Positions 35,002-47,725 of a stretch of DNA of 64,000 bases are shown piece by piece. The stretch's first letter is position 1; every line of letters begins with the position of its first letter. The position numbers and the translations under genes were made by a program. The notes beneath the pieces are model-generated. The model was given only the letters and a program-made list of their open reading frames with translations, was not told the DNA's origin and did not search any database. The stretch is taken from assembly GCA_025084515.1 (NCBI GenBank), contig JAJAGP010001525.1, forward strand, positions 118,437 to 182,436, given 5' to 3'. The stretch is from Ancistrus triradiatus (lineage: Eukaryota > Chordata > Actinopteri > Siluriformes > Loricariidae).

Positions 35002-35700
35002 TTCGTCCGCGGACCGGATGCAGCCTGTGTAAGAATAATGCACGCGTCGCGCCTGTCGCGGCTTCACGAGGCTCTTCAGGCACAGCGAGATGGAAAAACG
35101 TGGCGGCTTTTAAAACAACCACAGTTCCTCCGAAATCCCTCAGACGTGCATTACTTGACTTGCAACAAGATGGCGATGCGAGTAACAGAAAACACAACAC
35201 AGAGAGGCGGCATTCAGCGCTGGGGAACCGCCTTCAATACATGCCGCTCCGCCCCAAATACTATCGCCTACAGACAGCGAGGCGGTGCGCGTAACCCTCT
35301 TAGTAACACAAAAACCCACAACGCCGTTATCATATAAAGAACAGCGTCATACAATGCCGTACAATCCCACAAACGCCCGTTTAGCAGAACTAGCATCCAC
35401 TATAGGAACAGTAAAGGCGCCCGTGTTCCTGTTCCGCGTTTTTGAGAGCGTCTGTCCGCCGCGGTGTATTTGCATCTTATTAAAGTGCGTCAGAACCAGA
35501 CAGCCAATCAGCGTGCAGAACAACACGGCGTGCTGGCTGTCCACATGGGCGCCCGCTGGGCTCGAGCGCCTCATTTACATGGCGAGCGCGTGATCCTGTC
35601 TCGCCGCCCTGATACCCGTCAATCACTCAGACTAAACACGCCCCCAATCACGTGATCGCCTCCAACCTCGTGAACCGTGTGGCAATGCAAAACATGCTGG
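35002..35700 (-). promoter_or_regulatory. MNT promoter and 5' UTR (GC-rich)
   Basis: CpG-rich sequence upstream of the MNT start. Visible elements: AAGATGGCG at 35167-35175 (YY1-type), an octamer-like ATTTGCAT at 35468-35475, CCAAT at 35504-35508, and CACGTG at 35649-35654. No TATA box is obvious, as expected for a housekeeping-type regulator. The transcription start is not determinable. Confidence 0.6.
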
Positions 35701-36249
35701 AAATCGAAACTGTTGCCCAGTCACTATTAGTTACTTTTAAAAATGTGGAACACTACATAGTGCACTGATATAAAGGATAGAATTGGTAGTGGAAAAGTTT
35801 TCTACTAAATTAAATCATTAAATATTTTAAAATAGCTCAGCCATGACTTGATAAACCACAGATCTGCATTCCCTTACCATAATTATTATAATACTGCACT
35901 GCACCTAATTCTTTCTTCGGTCTATTCTACCTGTCCACCAGGGGCGTCATCAAACTCAGTCTTCATTGTCAGTGTTTCAATTTCAATGTTCTTCATTGCT
36001 CCTCCATGGCAGAGTGACACCCACTTTACTGTTAATGCACTTCATCTATTTAGTGTTGAACAGACTTATTTTTATGCACAGTTGTGCCCCAAAAACTGAT
36101 TGGCAAGCACAGGGGTACAGCTGTGCCACAGTAATAACAATTAGTCTAGAAACGCTCCTGTTGTCCATCATTACATTGTGTTTTTCTTGAGAACCAAAAT
36201 CATTCTTATTCCCATTATTTTCAATGTCGATTCCGTTCTTAGTAAATAG
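35701..36249. other. Intergenic, nothing recognised
   Basis: AT-rich spacer upstream of the MNT promoter; no gene or repeat recognised. The same holds for 36626-37079 and 37346-38404. Confidence 0.35.
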
Positions 36250-36625
36250 TCTTGTCTAAAATGGGTCAATCAGCTCACTGACAAACCCCTTAATCCTAGA
36301 AAGTACAGCAGCTCCACCAAAGCTAAGTACCACTGCTATGTGAGCCGTGAACTGTTCAATGAAGGAAGTTAGTAATTAGAAAACAGTAATTATAAAAGTA
36401 GTTCTCTTTAAAGCAGTGTCGACTGGTGGTTAAAGAAACATATGTCCTTCTCCTATTTTTAAAAATCACCAGCCACCATTGCCTTAAAGATAACTACTTT
36501 TCTAATTACTGCTATAGCTCCCTTCATTGAACAGTGCACTGCTCGCAGACCTGATGTACTGTCTAAGATTAAGGGGTTTCTCAATTAGCTGCTTGTCCTA
36601 AGATTACCCATTTAAGACAAAACCA
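36250..36625. mobile_element. Foldback (palindromic) MITE
   Basis: Two arms of about 170 bases are inverted copies: the ends gtcttgtctaaaatgggt and acccatttaagacaaaac, then 'accccttaatcctag' against ctaagattaaggggt, and 'gttcaatgaagg' against ccttcattgaac. There is no coding capacity. Confidence 0.7.
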
Positions 36626-37079
36626 TTGTTTCACCTAAATGACCCTCTAAAGTATTCCTTGATCATCCAGTTGCTTCTTTACACTTCAAATAACATTAAA
36701 AAATCAATGTTTTATCCTTCACGTTTCCATAAGCAAGGATACTTAATTTTTAAATTTCACAATTTGATACCTTACTGGCTAACCATTGTAGAAGAGTTGA
36801 AGAAGCCTCTAAATTATTCCTAGCTTCTGCAGTGAGTTCTCCAGTGACATCAGTTGGGTTTAAAGGCATTTTTTTCTGTTCTCATGCTCTATAAACCTTT
36901 AAAGATTGCCCTAGAGCATGCAGTGGAACTCAAGTTTTAGTCTCTCAACATTCAACATGATATAATATGCCCCTTGGTGCTCTAAAAGGCTATTTTCACC
37001 TCAGATAGCTGAAATATTACTTTATCTTTGTTACTATGAAAATGAATCATTAATTAATTAATTAATTCTGCTTTTTGGC

Positions 37080-37345
37080 AGAATGGTATCTATGGTGTCT
37101 CTACCATGAGTTTGCCAAAGTACCTTGGGAAACCATGGGAGATTCATAGTATACACATAGTTAGCATAAGATACATTAGTAATTCAACTAGAACTAAAAT
37201 AACTAGTTTATAGTATAACTATGGTTATTGTATGGTTAACCATGATTCTACTATGAACAACTAAGGCAGAGACACCATAGTAATCATTCATAGTTTTATT
37301 TTCACCAACAAACATGGTAAAACCATGGTTTTATAAGGGCTATTA
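37080..37345. repeat. Inverted repeat rich in 'accatgg' motifs
   Basis: 'tggtgtctctaccatgag' on the left is opposed by 'ggcagagacaccatag' on the right. The interior repeats aaccatgg/ctatggtt-type words, a common teleost MITE pattern. Just upstream is a short (ATTA)n run at about 37051. Confidence 0.5.
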
Positions 37346-38404
37346 ATTATTAATTGCATGATTCCACTCTACAAAGCTATTAAAGCTTCTCACAGAGAGC
37401 TGGTACTCAGATTTTGTTATTTAGAATGCCCCGTAGACTCTAACAACAATGTATCCTCAATGGATTGTTTATCAGTGGTTAATAGTTCTGGATAGAACTT
37501 TTGTTTACTTGGGAATCTATAGGAGTAGAGATCCTCAATACATGTTTTCTCAGTAGTTCACAATAGTCATTGGTAGATGGAACCACTTCCATTAAGACCC
37601 CTCTTAGTTGTTTGTTGCTGCAAATGGTTATTTTCCATTCAAATGGCACTATAAGTGTTTAACTAGGAATCTTCTTTATTTTTAATGTTTAACATAGAAC
37701 ATGTAAAGGTTCCCCGATTTCCATTAATGAATCCGGTCCGGAATTTTGAAAGAGACTATAGAACTACCTACTCCTGCATGATTTGAACTCTTTACCTCAC
37801 AGCTTAGACAACAACGACTTCACAGACATGCAGAGCTAAACTTCAACCTGTTCATGATTGTCAGCTGATCTTTATTATTATAAACACATAAACAGAAGAC
37901 TTTGCAGTGGCCAAGGTGGAGCTGGTGCGGGTGACAGAGAGACAGAAGGCCATATGGATTCCACACCCCTCCAAAATGATGCAGTTTATTAAAGATAGTA
38001 GTATTTAAACTTCAGGGTGTAGTCAAACTGTTGGGGGAGAACAAAGGAGATGGATTTTTGACTAAGCTGTACATTTCAATCCATAAAATATTTTAATCAC
38101 CATCAGAAGCCTTGTGTATATTATAAACCCGTACTCTTTCATTCTATAGATAGCTGATGGTTTCAATTATTTTGTCAATGGAGGTTTGTTTTATTCACAA
38201 GACTCATATACCTAAAATTTTGTGGACACCCAAAAATGATATCCATTGGGCACTGGTTGGGCACTGATGCTGGACAATAAGCCTTTGCTGACTGTAATCA
38301 TTCCCTTTCATTTTAAAGCTCACTATTGGGTGATGTTTATTGCTGTGTTTAAGACAGTCCAGTTCTCCAGCTGGTGAAGAGGAATTAGTTATTAGGTTGA
38401 ACAT

Positions 38405-38730
38405 GTATTACTTGTTGGGCAGCACAGTGGTGCAGTGGTTAGCACCACAGTGGTGTCGCCTCACAGATCCTCACAGATCCCCAGTTCGGTCCAGACCCTG
38501 GGCTTTGCATGAACTCCCCGTGTTCAATCTGGTTACTCCAAAGACGTGTGTTAGGCTAAGTGGTGTTTACAAAGTACCCCTTAGAGTGTGAATGTGTATG
38601 TGCCCTACAGTGGATTGGCGCTCTGCCTAGTGTTGTTCCTGCCTTTCTCCCTGTTTCTCCGGCTAGGTACCGGCTCTCCCGCGACCCTGACTAGGATAAG
38701 CGGATAAGACAAAGCATGAATGAATGAATG
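38405..38730 (+). repeat. tRNA-like-headed dispersed repeat, fullest copy
   Basis: Head gtggtgcagtggttagcacc (A-box-like), a 'ccagttcggtcc' B-box-like segment, a body with ctccccgtgttcaatc and 'tggattggcgctctgcc', and a tail 'aggataagcggataag' then (ATGA)n. At least eight other partial copies are in the window. It behaves as a SINE-like family; I cannot name it. Confidence 0.65.
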
Positions 38731-39539
38731 TATTACTTGTTACACTGCATGGTCACTACTTAATAAAACAATAGCATGTTGGATACTGTTGTGAATTTCT
38801 ATATTACAAATAATGAAAATAACTGCCTCTTTTTCACAACTGAACATATTAGCAATTACTGTTGCTTACCTCAGATTTGGTCGTCTCATATGGCACTAAT
38901 GTTTTGATGACTGTCTTCCACTGTCAATGATTCACAGAGGTGATTCTGGGAGTTGGTGTCCATAAGTATTAACTTGTGAGAACATCTGTGGGTTAAAATC
39001 TTTTCAGCACACAACTGTTCTTCACTCTGTAATGCTGTTTTTTGTTATTATTGTACTTCAGGTAATCGGCAACAGATATATTCGTTTAACAACTTGTGAA
39101 TTATGGGGATTTATTTGCAGAGTATCTTAGCTTTCTGCACAGATTTGAGCAGTTATGGAGTTCATTTCACAGAAAACATAAATAGTTTGTCCTAAAATAA
39201 GTAGTAATACTGATTCAACTGCTAAATTGCACAGGATGCACAGTTTGGGTTATAGGAAGGAAAAATGGTCAGAAATAGGATTGGTTTTCCAAGATGTGCT
39301 AGAAATGTACTAAGGAAAGATTTAGTAAAACAGAAATCACACTGTCATTGCCTTATCATTGCATTACCTCCACTGTCATGATATATAGGAAACATTTCAG
39401 TTAGGATTTAGGCCCCATTCTAGTACAACATAATTATTGATCTATTAATGTCATGAGATATTGGATTTGTCTGTTTTTGTGCTATTATATTTAAGGGACA
39501 TTTCGTAATAATTTATTCTCAGATCTCACAAAAGTGCAG
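38731..39539. other. Intergenic, nothing recognised
   Basis: AT-rich, no gene or repeat recognised. Confidence 0.35.
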
Positions 39540-41270
39540 CATGTGTTCCACAGAGGTTAATGTTGCTCTCACTATTATTTTCGCTGTACAAGCTCCTGTT
39601 AGGCTCAGTAATTCGAAAACATGGGCTTATTTTCCACTGCTGTGCAGATGACACGCAGTTGTATATATCTGCCAAGCCAAATGACGTCCTTACAATAAGT
39701 AAGACTGAGAATTGTGTAAAGGAAATGAAAGATTGGATGTCGTTTCATTTTCCTTTACTTAACTCAGAAAACCTGAGGTGTTATTAGTTGGACTCAAGGC
39801 CACCAGAGACAGGTTGTCTAAATCTATGATAAACCTCGATGACTGTTCCTGTAATACCCATTCCATCTGTAAAAAGCGTAGGTGTCACATTTGATTCAGA
39901 CCTCTCCCTTGATGCACATAAACTGCAGTTAATTCAGAATGTGACAGCTCCAGTGCTCTCTAGAACTAGAACTGATAATATTAGTCCTATCCTGACAGCT
40001 CTGCAACGGATACCAGCTAAACTTGGTATTGATTACATAACCTGGCCCCACAGTATCTGAGTCTTACAATCCAGCATGTCTACTTGGTTCACAAGGTGCA
40101 GGACTGCTTTTTGTTCCTAGAATGCCTAGAAAAAGTCATGGCAGGAAGGGAAATTTTTTTACATGCCCCGCAGCTATGGAATAACCTCTCCACTTCTGAG
40201 CATTATTCAGGCACATTCCTTATTTTCTAGTCCTGATAAAAAATAAAAAATAAATCATGCAGGCTTTTGGTTAGTCTCTTTAGACTGGTATGGGGATTCC
40301 AGTAGGGGGGAGTTCTTGGGGTGGTGGGGGGTTTGTGTCTGCTCTGCTCTGTCATGCCGTTTGGTTGTTGGGGTTGTCCAACTGGGTTGGGCCTTTGGTA
40401 CTCTATTACCTGGGGTTGTGCAATCTTGACTTCTTTGACTAAGAGCTGAATCAGAGGTTCATTGTCAAATAGTTTTCAGAGGTGATCTGAGATGGTAGGT
40501 TGCTGAGGGAGTGTTGCTGATGTCTCTTGTGATCCCTCTTGGCTGTGTTACCTTCTTGTTCTTCCTTTTCTAGATATGTTGTGATAGTTAGTGCTGCTGG
40601 AGTCTCATACTACACTTGGCACAGATGTGTTCTGTTTATAGTCCATGCATTCGTAACTTCCCTAACTACATATTCTGTTATCTCTCCAAGCTGTTCTTCA
40701 GACACAGGTTCCAATTCTCACTCTGAGCTGTTCTTGCATTACCAGTTTCAGCCCTCAAACCTTTACCCAGAACGTCAGAGGAGCCTAATTCCCATCTCCC
40801 CTCCTCCTGGTGACTGAGGATGCCAAGCCACCAAAACTGTTACCTGCTGGAGGATGCAAGAACCTGACTCCTGCATTATTTAATCCAGTAAATCATGACT
40901 CTGTTTACTGGATTAAATAATGACAAGGCACTCGCTAATATTCTCTCAGTTCTGTGTTATACTCATTATACTTTTTATTATATTGTATATACTACTGTAT
41001 TATATATGTATTCCATAGTTTATGTTTTATATTATCTGTTTTATTAGGTTGGGTCCCTTTTTGAGTCTTGGTCCTCCCAAGATTTTTTTTGTCATGACAT
41101 TTAGGGAATTTTTCCTTGCCGCTCTTGCCATAGCCTTCCTCATTTGGGACTGTCGACCTAGATAGTTGTAAAGCTGCTTTAAGACAATGCAGTTTTGTAA
41201 AAAGATATATAAATAAATATCTATATAGTAATATAGATGCATATGTATATAGATATATCTGACTTCGACT
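39540..41270 (+). mobile_element. L2/Rex1-like non-LTR retrotransposon, 5'-truncated
   Basis: The frame at 39560-39787 reads GLIFHCCADDTQLYISAKP, the A/YADD catalytic core of a LINE reverse transcriptase (the first residue is Cys instead of Tyr). After a frame break, 39839-40060 gives KLQLIQNVTAPVLSRTRTDN and ILTALQRIPAKLGIDY, the conserved C-terminal part of L2/Rex1 ORF2. About 1 kb of 3' UTR follows, ending in the regulatory tail shared with the fragments at 1203, 12229, 14546 and 24940. Dead copy: several stops and no 5' half. Confidence 0.75.
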
Positions 41271-42319
41271 TCCAATGTCCATACATAGCTGTATCATTAA
41301 GTGCAAGGCAGTCTGGGAAATGTAGGAGCATTATACTATATTGTCCGGAATGAAACATTCCAGTATGGTGAAATCACAGTAGAAGGAAAATGGAGGGTGT
41401 AGGTAGAGGTAAGAAGCCATTTGGAACACCCTCTACTTTCTGATCATAATTCATCATGGCGGAACAGTGGTTCTGATTAGTGTATAGTGGGTTAGGGTGT
41501 TAAAATATTCAGATAGTGGAAGTTTGGATAGCAGGGCTTAATTGCATCTACAATTAAGACCAAGGGTTCTCAGCCCAAACTGGTAAATCAAACACACTTG
41601 TTGAATGCATTTAAGATAAACTTAATTCCTCGCCCGCCCGTGCATCAGCCGATGCTAATTAAAAAACTTGCAGCACTGCTAGTGTTAGCAAGCTCAGAAA
41701 AAGCACTACGAGATGGTATGACACAAGTTTAAGTTTGTGATTCACCCATAATGGGACAGAGGCAGGGTCAAGACCACAATGGTTTGTATGCTGTAAAAGT
41801 TCGAGAGCCACTGGTATAGACGTTTGATCACAAGACATGTTTTACTGCACCACATTTCCAATTTAAGAACCTGTAGCAGTGCTGTTCATTTCCCATCTCT
41901 CCAACCATCTGAATGAATGAGCGCTGGCATGGTAACGGGCTGAAAGATAGGAAAAGCCTCGTCGACCAGGAAACAGTCACTGTGTTTCCTCCAATCAGCA
42001 CCATCCTTGAGAGTGCGTAAAACCTGATCTCACTCTAGTGAACTCATAAGCCCACACACATACATCAATAGCTCACATATGGCAGAGTGACATATGTGTA
42101 TGAATAGATTAGAAGGATGCAAATGAAACACACACAGAGATGTTTACACAGTTGTTTGCTAGGTTCCTGAAGGGAAGCCAATTCTTTTCCTGTTACCTCC
42201 TTGTTGAAGCCATGCTATACGTCATCATTCATTCTACACTGAGCCGTCTACTCTGTCTCTACCATCTTAGTGCTGTGCTGAGGATGGTCCAACAACCAAA
42301 TAATCTGCACCGATGCACA
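41271..42319. other. Intergenic, nothing recognised
   Basis: No gene or clear repeat. Confidence 0.35.
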
Positions 42320-42730
42320 CTACTGGTCAAAAATTTAAGAACACCCTTATTTTTCCAGTCTGTATTGATGCTTATCCAGTTTAAAGTCTCAATATGCCTG
42401 AACAAAAACCAAATTAGCCAAAATATTTGACTCATCAAAGTAGCAAAATTTTAAGGATATAACACCCAAACACCCTCAAGGCATTGGTTTGTTAAGTTGT
42501 TCCCTACACAGTTACAGAAGTTCCCACAAATGTGCTGCACTTGTAGGTTGCTGTGGTTTCACCGCTCTGTCCAGCTCATCCCAAACCAGCTCAGTGTGGG
42601 TTATGTCTGGAAACTGTGCTGGCAAGACTGATTTGACGCCTAGTGCCTTATTCTTGTCATTTAAAGGTAATTTGAGATAGCCTGTGCTATCATTTTCTTG
42701 CTGTAGGTTAGATCTCTGACCAACAATGAG
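42320..42730 (-). mobile_element. Tc1-like element fragment
   Basis: Begins 'ctactggtcaaaaatttaag' aacaccc, a known Tc1-type terminal motif. 'ctcatcccaaaccagctcag' and 'gtctggaaactgtgctgg' are antisense to the SPDLNP-type region of a transposase. Degenerate. Confidence 0.6.
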
Positions 42731-44449
42731 TACTGCGTGGTGTTTAGCTTAGTTCAGGGTGCCAAACTGTAGTGCAGTTGTGTTCAATTACTGTCCTAGA
42801 GGGTGTAGTAGTATTGTTCCAACACTGCGTTAGTACCAACAAAGGCACTGATAGTAGTAACTATGAAATGTATATAATTATTCCGTTTTTGCCAACCTAA
42901 ACAAAATAATTCCATGATTTCTTTATATTCAATTGATTATTTGTTCGTTTTTTTCAAAATACGAGACATTAAACTGTATAAGTATCACTAAAAACTGTAA
43001 GTAACAGGGCTGTTCTTTTTGTTATATTTAGAAAGCAACAGACGGGCTACAAAGTGCAAAGTAAAGTAAGCCGAGAAACAAACACTGGAATTTACGGTAT
43101 GTGCATATTGCTAATCACATGTTTGGACATCCCAGTCAAACGACATATTGCTGTTTACAAATGAAAATAAGACAAAGTCTCCCGAAAACAACATGAAACA
43201 TCTCATATTTATGCAAATTTGTGTAAATGCAAAATCTATCGGAAATAAATTAAAAGTGTAGGCACAATTGCCTGTTATTCTCTAGGGTACTAATACTTGT
43301 GCTAAAGAGCTCCCTCGTGTGGTAAATGCTGAAACTTCAAACGGAGAAACTCGTGGTACGTTGTTTCTGCCCTTACATCAAGGGCAGGTGTGGTGTAATT
43401 AACATACCAATTCATCAGTAGAATGGCATTTTGGCATTAATATTCTTCAAAAATATAGTTTATCCATATACACATGTTCATATTGTAAATACGACTCCTC
43501 ATGCTCCCAGAACCACTCATTAGCATCGTCATTTCGGGACAGATAAAAAATGCACTGATGGGATATCCTGGTCATGCCGTACATTCAGGTACTCAGCTGA
43601 CTTCATTTTATTGCCACACAAGGTTGCTGAGCCTAGGCTTGACCAATTTAATCAAGTCCGGATCATAACACTGCCTCCGGAGGCTTGTATAGTGGGCACT
43701 ATGGGAGGTGCATTTCTTCATTTGGTTCCTTCGTAATCCTAATGTCATCCGATAGGGTTAAAATGATTATCACCAGTTTAGCAAAAGTGGCAAACCACAA
43801 ACCAAAAGATTCGCTTATGGTGACCAAGGCTAGGTGTAGAGTTAATAAGCTACAGTAATCATGTCAGTGGAAAGTCCCAGTAAACCTACTATTACCAGGA
43901 CTTTGTGTGTGTCCATCGTGTTCATACAAGACTGAGCACCAGATATTGTCGTACAATATCTAAATACAGTTCTAAATGACTAAATAATGCAGCTTTCTTA
44001 CTTTTTAAACTTAAAAAATAGCGATTTAGAACTGAATAGACGAGTGATACTTGAAAAAATTAGACCGTAATGTAGTGACCGCTGTGTGAGAAAGCTTAGC
44101 TGACAGTAGGTGACTTGTGTGTGAACTAGCAGCCAGAATACCATTCGGTCAGACAAAGTAATGATCCTTGTGAACTCTGTAAGCAATATTCAAAACAGTA
44201 ATTTGATACAGTGTGTGGAGTAAAGGCAATTGAATTAAATGTGAATTAGGCACGCTCACTAATAATGAAGGCTACTCTGATTCTTGCATATTGGTAGGTA
44301 AGCTAACATTTCAAACAATGCAACTGATTGATAAAACAGCTTCTGTAGGTGAGGGTATCAATATTATTAGGCCTACAAAGCATTGTAATGGTGTTACTCC
44401 CAAGCATTTTTATTTTATTTTGATAGTTAGTTAGGAGTTGTATTGTACA
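42731..44449. other. Intergenic, nothing recognised
   Basis: No gene or clear repeat in this 1.7 kb. Confidence 0.35.
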
Positions 44450-44670
44450 GGTGCTCCCCGAGTTACGATGGGGAAATGTTCTGGCAAATCTATCATAAGT
44501 TAAATGTAACATGAACAGATGAGTTTAAAATGGTATATACTGTATATTATCATTTAAAACTCTTATAGATTAACCTACAGTTGGACAAAATCATTAACAC
44601 AAAGCTTATGTGTTGAAAATATCATGTAATTTAGTGAGTAATGGATTGAAAGTGAAAAGAAAACTCGTAC
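44450..44670. repeat. 'caggtgctcccc' repeat, copy 1
   Basis: Collinear with 50655-50895: 'caggtgctcccc', 'cctacagttggacaaaatca'/cctacagctgggcaatatca, 'ttaacacaaag', 'tcatgtaattta'. It is probably a DNA-transposon MITE. Confidence 0.55.
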
Positions 44671-44849
44671 TCAGGGCGCTAGCTGCTAATACTAACTGCT
44701 GAGCCTGAAAGTGACCCGGAGGACTCAGTCCTTGATTTCCTTTTGGTTGGCTGTAATCATCAACCATTTTTGCACTACGAATACAGTACTGTAGACACAA
44801 ACACGATAAACACGGCGCAGATCTTCACTGGCAAAAAGCTACTGTGAGA

Positions 44850-44962
44850 CTGAATCGCTGTACTGAATCGTGAATCTAGAACGAGTCGCACGGCTCGACT
44901 CGCACAAGCTTAAGCAAGTCCGCTGAGTACTGAGCAAACGACTAGAACTGAGACAAATTCTA
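44850..44962. repeat. Partial copy of the 7840 repeat
   Basis: Shares 'gtactgaatcgtgaatc', 'cttaagcaagt' and 'gactagaactgagacaaatt' with 7840-8032. Confidence 0.5.
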
Positions 44963-44974
44963 ACTCCGTTCAGA

Positions 44975-45525
44975 TTGTGGATCATTCTCAGCACTGCAGT
45001 GACACTGACATGGTGCTGGTGTGCTTGGTTTAGACACAGCAGTGCTGCTGGAGTTATTAAACACTATGTTCACTCTGTTAGACACGTCTACCTATTGCTC
45101 CACCTTGCAGACGTAAAGTCAGAGACAGCAGCTCATCTGTTGTTGTACAGTTTGTGTTAGTCATCCTCTAATCCTCCATCAGTGCTCACAGGATGCTGCC
45201 TACAGGATGCTGGGGGCTGGACATTTCTGGTTGGTGGACTATTTTCAGTCCAGCAGTGACACTGCAGTACTGCAAAACTCCAGCAGTACTGCTGTGTCTG
45301 ATCCACTCATACCAGCACAACACACACTAACACACCACCACCACATCAGTGTCACTGCAGTGCTGAGAAAGATTCACCTCCCAAACAGTACCTGATCTGT
45401 GGTGGTCCTTTAGAAAAAAGAGTAAAGGGAACTAAAGTATGTAGAGAAACAAATGGACTACTGTAATTGTAGCACTACAAATCACCTGAGTGTAGAAACA
45501 AGGAGCTGTACCTAATAAAGTGAAT
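44975..45525. mobile_element. Palindromic MITE, left-truncated copy 4
   Basis: Starts inside the left arm ('tggatcattctcagcactgc') and runs through the second arm to 'ctgtacctaataaagtg'. A further 80 bp scrap lies at 46178-46255 (acagtctgtaattgtagca). Confidence 0.7.
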
Positions 45526-46714
45526 GTATAATACAGTCACAACCTATACCAGTTATTTACTTAGCTAGCCAGTCTGCTAATGCAGGGCCTAATAAACGCA
45601 ATGCATTAAGTAGTTAAATTAAATATAAACTTGCTTCACAACATGGATCGTTTTCATAATGGTGCCTGGCATCCCCGTGCAGCTGTCCTAAAACTAGGCC
45701 CTGTATATGTGTTCCTTCCCTCTTCTTAGATGGACCCAACCCTGAATGATATTAAACCTGATCCAATTCAAACGCCTATGCTTTAGATCCATACTGAGCA
45801 TGCAGAACAAAACTAAAACCAAATTGCTGTAGTGCTGAGACAGGATACTCCCGTCATACAGTCTGTGGTTGAGCTGTAGATGATGTAATGGCAGTACAGA
45901 AACCACCCACTAGTAGGACCACTTTTCCTCCAATGCATGTAGTCCAGCTTAGGCACACAAATGAATTTGCCTTACAGTTTACACATCAAAGAATTCTGTT
46001 AATGACAGGTCATGGCTGCAATTTGAAAAGTGCTTCAGTGTGTTTTCATACTCACCAGCCTGTGAAGAACAAATCACTCACATATAACACTGAAGAATGT
46101 GTTCTCTCTCTCAGAAAGTCACATGTGCATAGTGTCACACCAGCCACTGCACCACCCAAATAGTTGACCTGTCACCATTAGAGAACAGAGCAGAAGGACC
46201 CTAACAAAGTATGTAGAGAATCAGATGGACTACAGTCTGTAATTGTAGCAGTATAGTGACCACTACAACTTCAATAAAGAATAAGCAGAACATAACCTGA
46301 AAAATATAGACTGCTTAGACTTTGCACAGCACTCCATGTTACTGTGCACATGTAGCATTTTAATAACCAAACCAAGTTCGGACCACAAACCTAAGAAGCA
46401 ACTGTTCCTAGGCAACCTTATACCAATATGCGCAAGTTATCATTAGCAGTACAAGGATGCATATTTCCAGCATGTGTTTTAAATACCAGTGCTCTATACA
46501 GACCAGCGCTGAACTAAGGGCTTACAACATCCCTCGGAATATGATGACGTGTTCAGCACTACTGCAGAGCTTGAGGTTTTCTCCATCACAGCCTACAAGT
46601 AAAATTGTTACTGTGGTCAGCAATCCAGATCTGATAGATGGTGCAAAAGCAGTCGAATGATTTACTGAAGCATGTGGTCAGAGTTGGCCAAGGCCAAGTA
46701 TAGCATAGACTTAT
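45526..46714. other. Intergenic, mostly unrecognised
   Basis: Only the MITE scrap at 46178-46255 is recognised. Confidence 0.35.
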
Positions 46715-47725
46715 TACAACCCCAAAAGAGAAAAAGTTGGGACAGTATGAAAAAATGCAGAAAAACACAAAAACAAATGCAGTGCGTCTTACATTTACTT
46801 TGACTGCACTGCAGACAGTATGATCCCAATATTTCTCATGGTTTTTTTCTGGTCAACTTAATTTCATTTGTTAATATACATACATAAATTAGGTAAAGAA
46901 AAGGTATAAAAGCAGTATTCATGAAAGTCTTTGAGGACTAAAGGTGGGCAGAGGATCTCCAGTTCGTCAACAAATGCATGTGAATATTTTTGAAATGTTT
47001 AAAAACAATGTTCCTCAAAAAAAGACTGGAAGGGATGTACATATTTCTCCCTGTACAGTGCAAAAAAAATCATTAAACGATTCAAGGAAGAATTTCTGTG
47101 TGTAAAGGGCACGGGTGCAAGCCTAAAAGAGGCATGATCTCTGATCCCTCAGACAATACTACATCAAAAACCACCATTCATCAATAGCTAACAGAACCAC
47201 ATGGGCAAGAGATTACTTTGGCAAACCTTTGTCAAGCGCTACAATATGGAGTTACATTCACAAATGCCACTTAAAAGATTACTGTGCAAAAAAGAAGCCT
47301 TTGGTTAACCATGTCCAGAAGTGGCATCAACTTCTCTGGACTCAGAGGCACCTAGGATGGAGCATCACAGTGGAAATGTATGTTGTGGTCAGACCAATCA
47401 GTAAGACCATCCAAACTTGGTGGGACTGTGGTAGCCTAGTGGGTAAGGTACTGGACTCTGGCCCAAGGTTCAAATCCCACCTCTGCCAAGCTGCCACTGT
47501 TGGGTCCTTGAGCAAGACCCTTAACCCACAATTGCTTGGATTGTAAGACTGTATCAATTGTAAGTCGCTCTGGATAAGGGCGTCTGCTAAATGCTGTAAA
47601 TGTAAACTAAGTCTAAAAGCCAGGGTCTGTCATGGTATGGGGTTGAGTCAGAAGTGAAGGCAGCATCAATGCAGAAGAGTACATTGAGGTTTTAGAGCAA
47701 CATAAGCTGCTTTCAAGACGACTAC
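46715..47725 (+). mobile_element. Tc1/IS630-like transposon remnant with nested SINE
   Basis: Left end 'tacaaccccaaaagagaaaa' + agttgggac matches the right end of the 3538 element in inverse. The interior has degenerate + strand transposase text ('ctccctgtacagtgc', 'gattactttggcaaaccttt', 'aagccagggtctgtcatggt'). It is interrupted by a SINE at 47425-47610 and loses similarity after about 47725. Confidence 0.7.
47425..47610 (+). mobile_element. tRNA-headed SINE, copy 2
   Basis: Head 'tgtggtagcctagtgggtaa', B-box-like ggttcaaatccc, core 'ccttgagcaagacccttaac', and end 'gggcgtctgctaaatgctgt' aaatgtaaa. Confidence 0.85.

Noticed and set aside
34858..35337. 159-codon + strand open frame across the MNT start
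   Set aside because: Antisense to MNT exon 1, 5' UTR and promoter; open only because the region is CpG-rich. No homology recognised.
41027..41306. - strand frames over the LINE 3' end
   Set aside because: Antisense of a LINE tail; not a gene.
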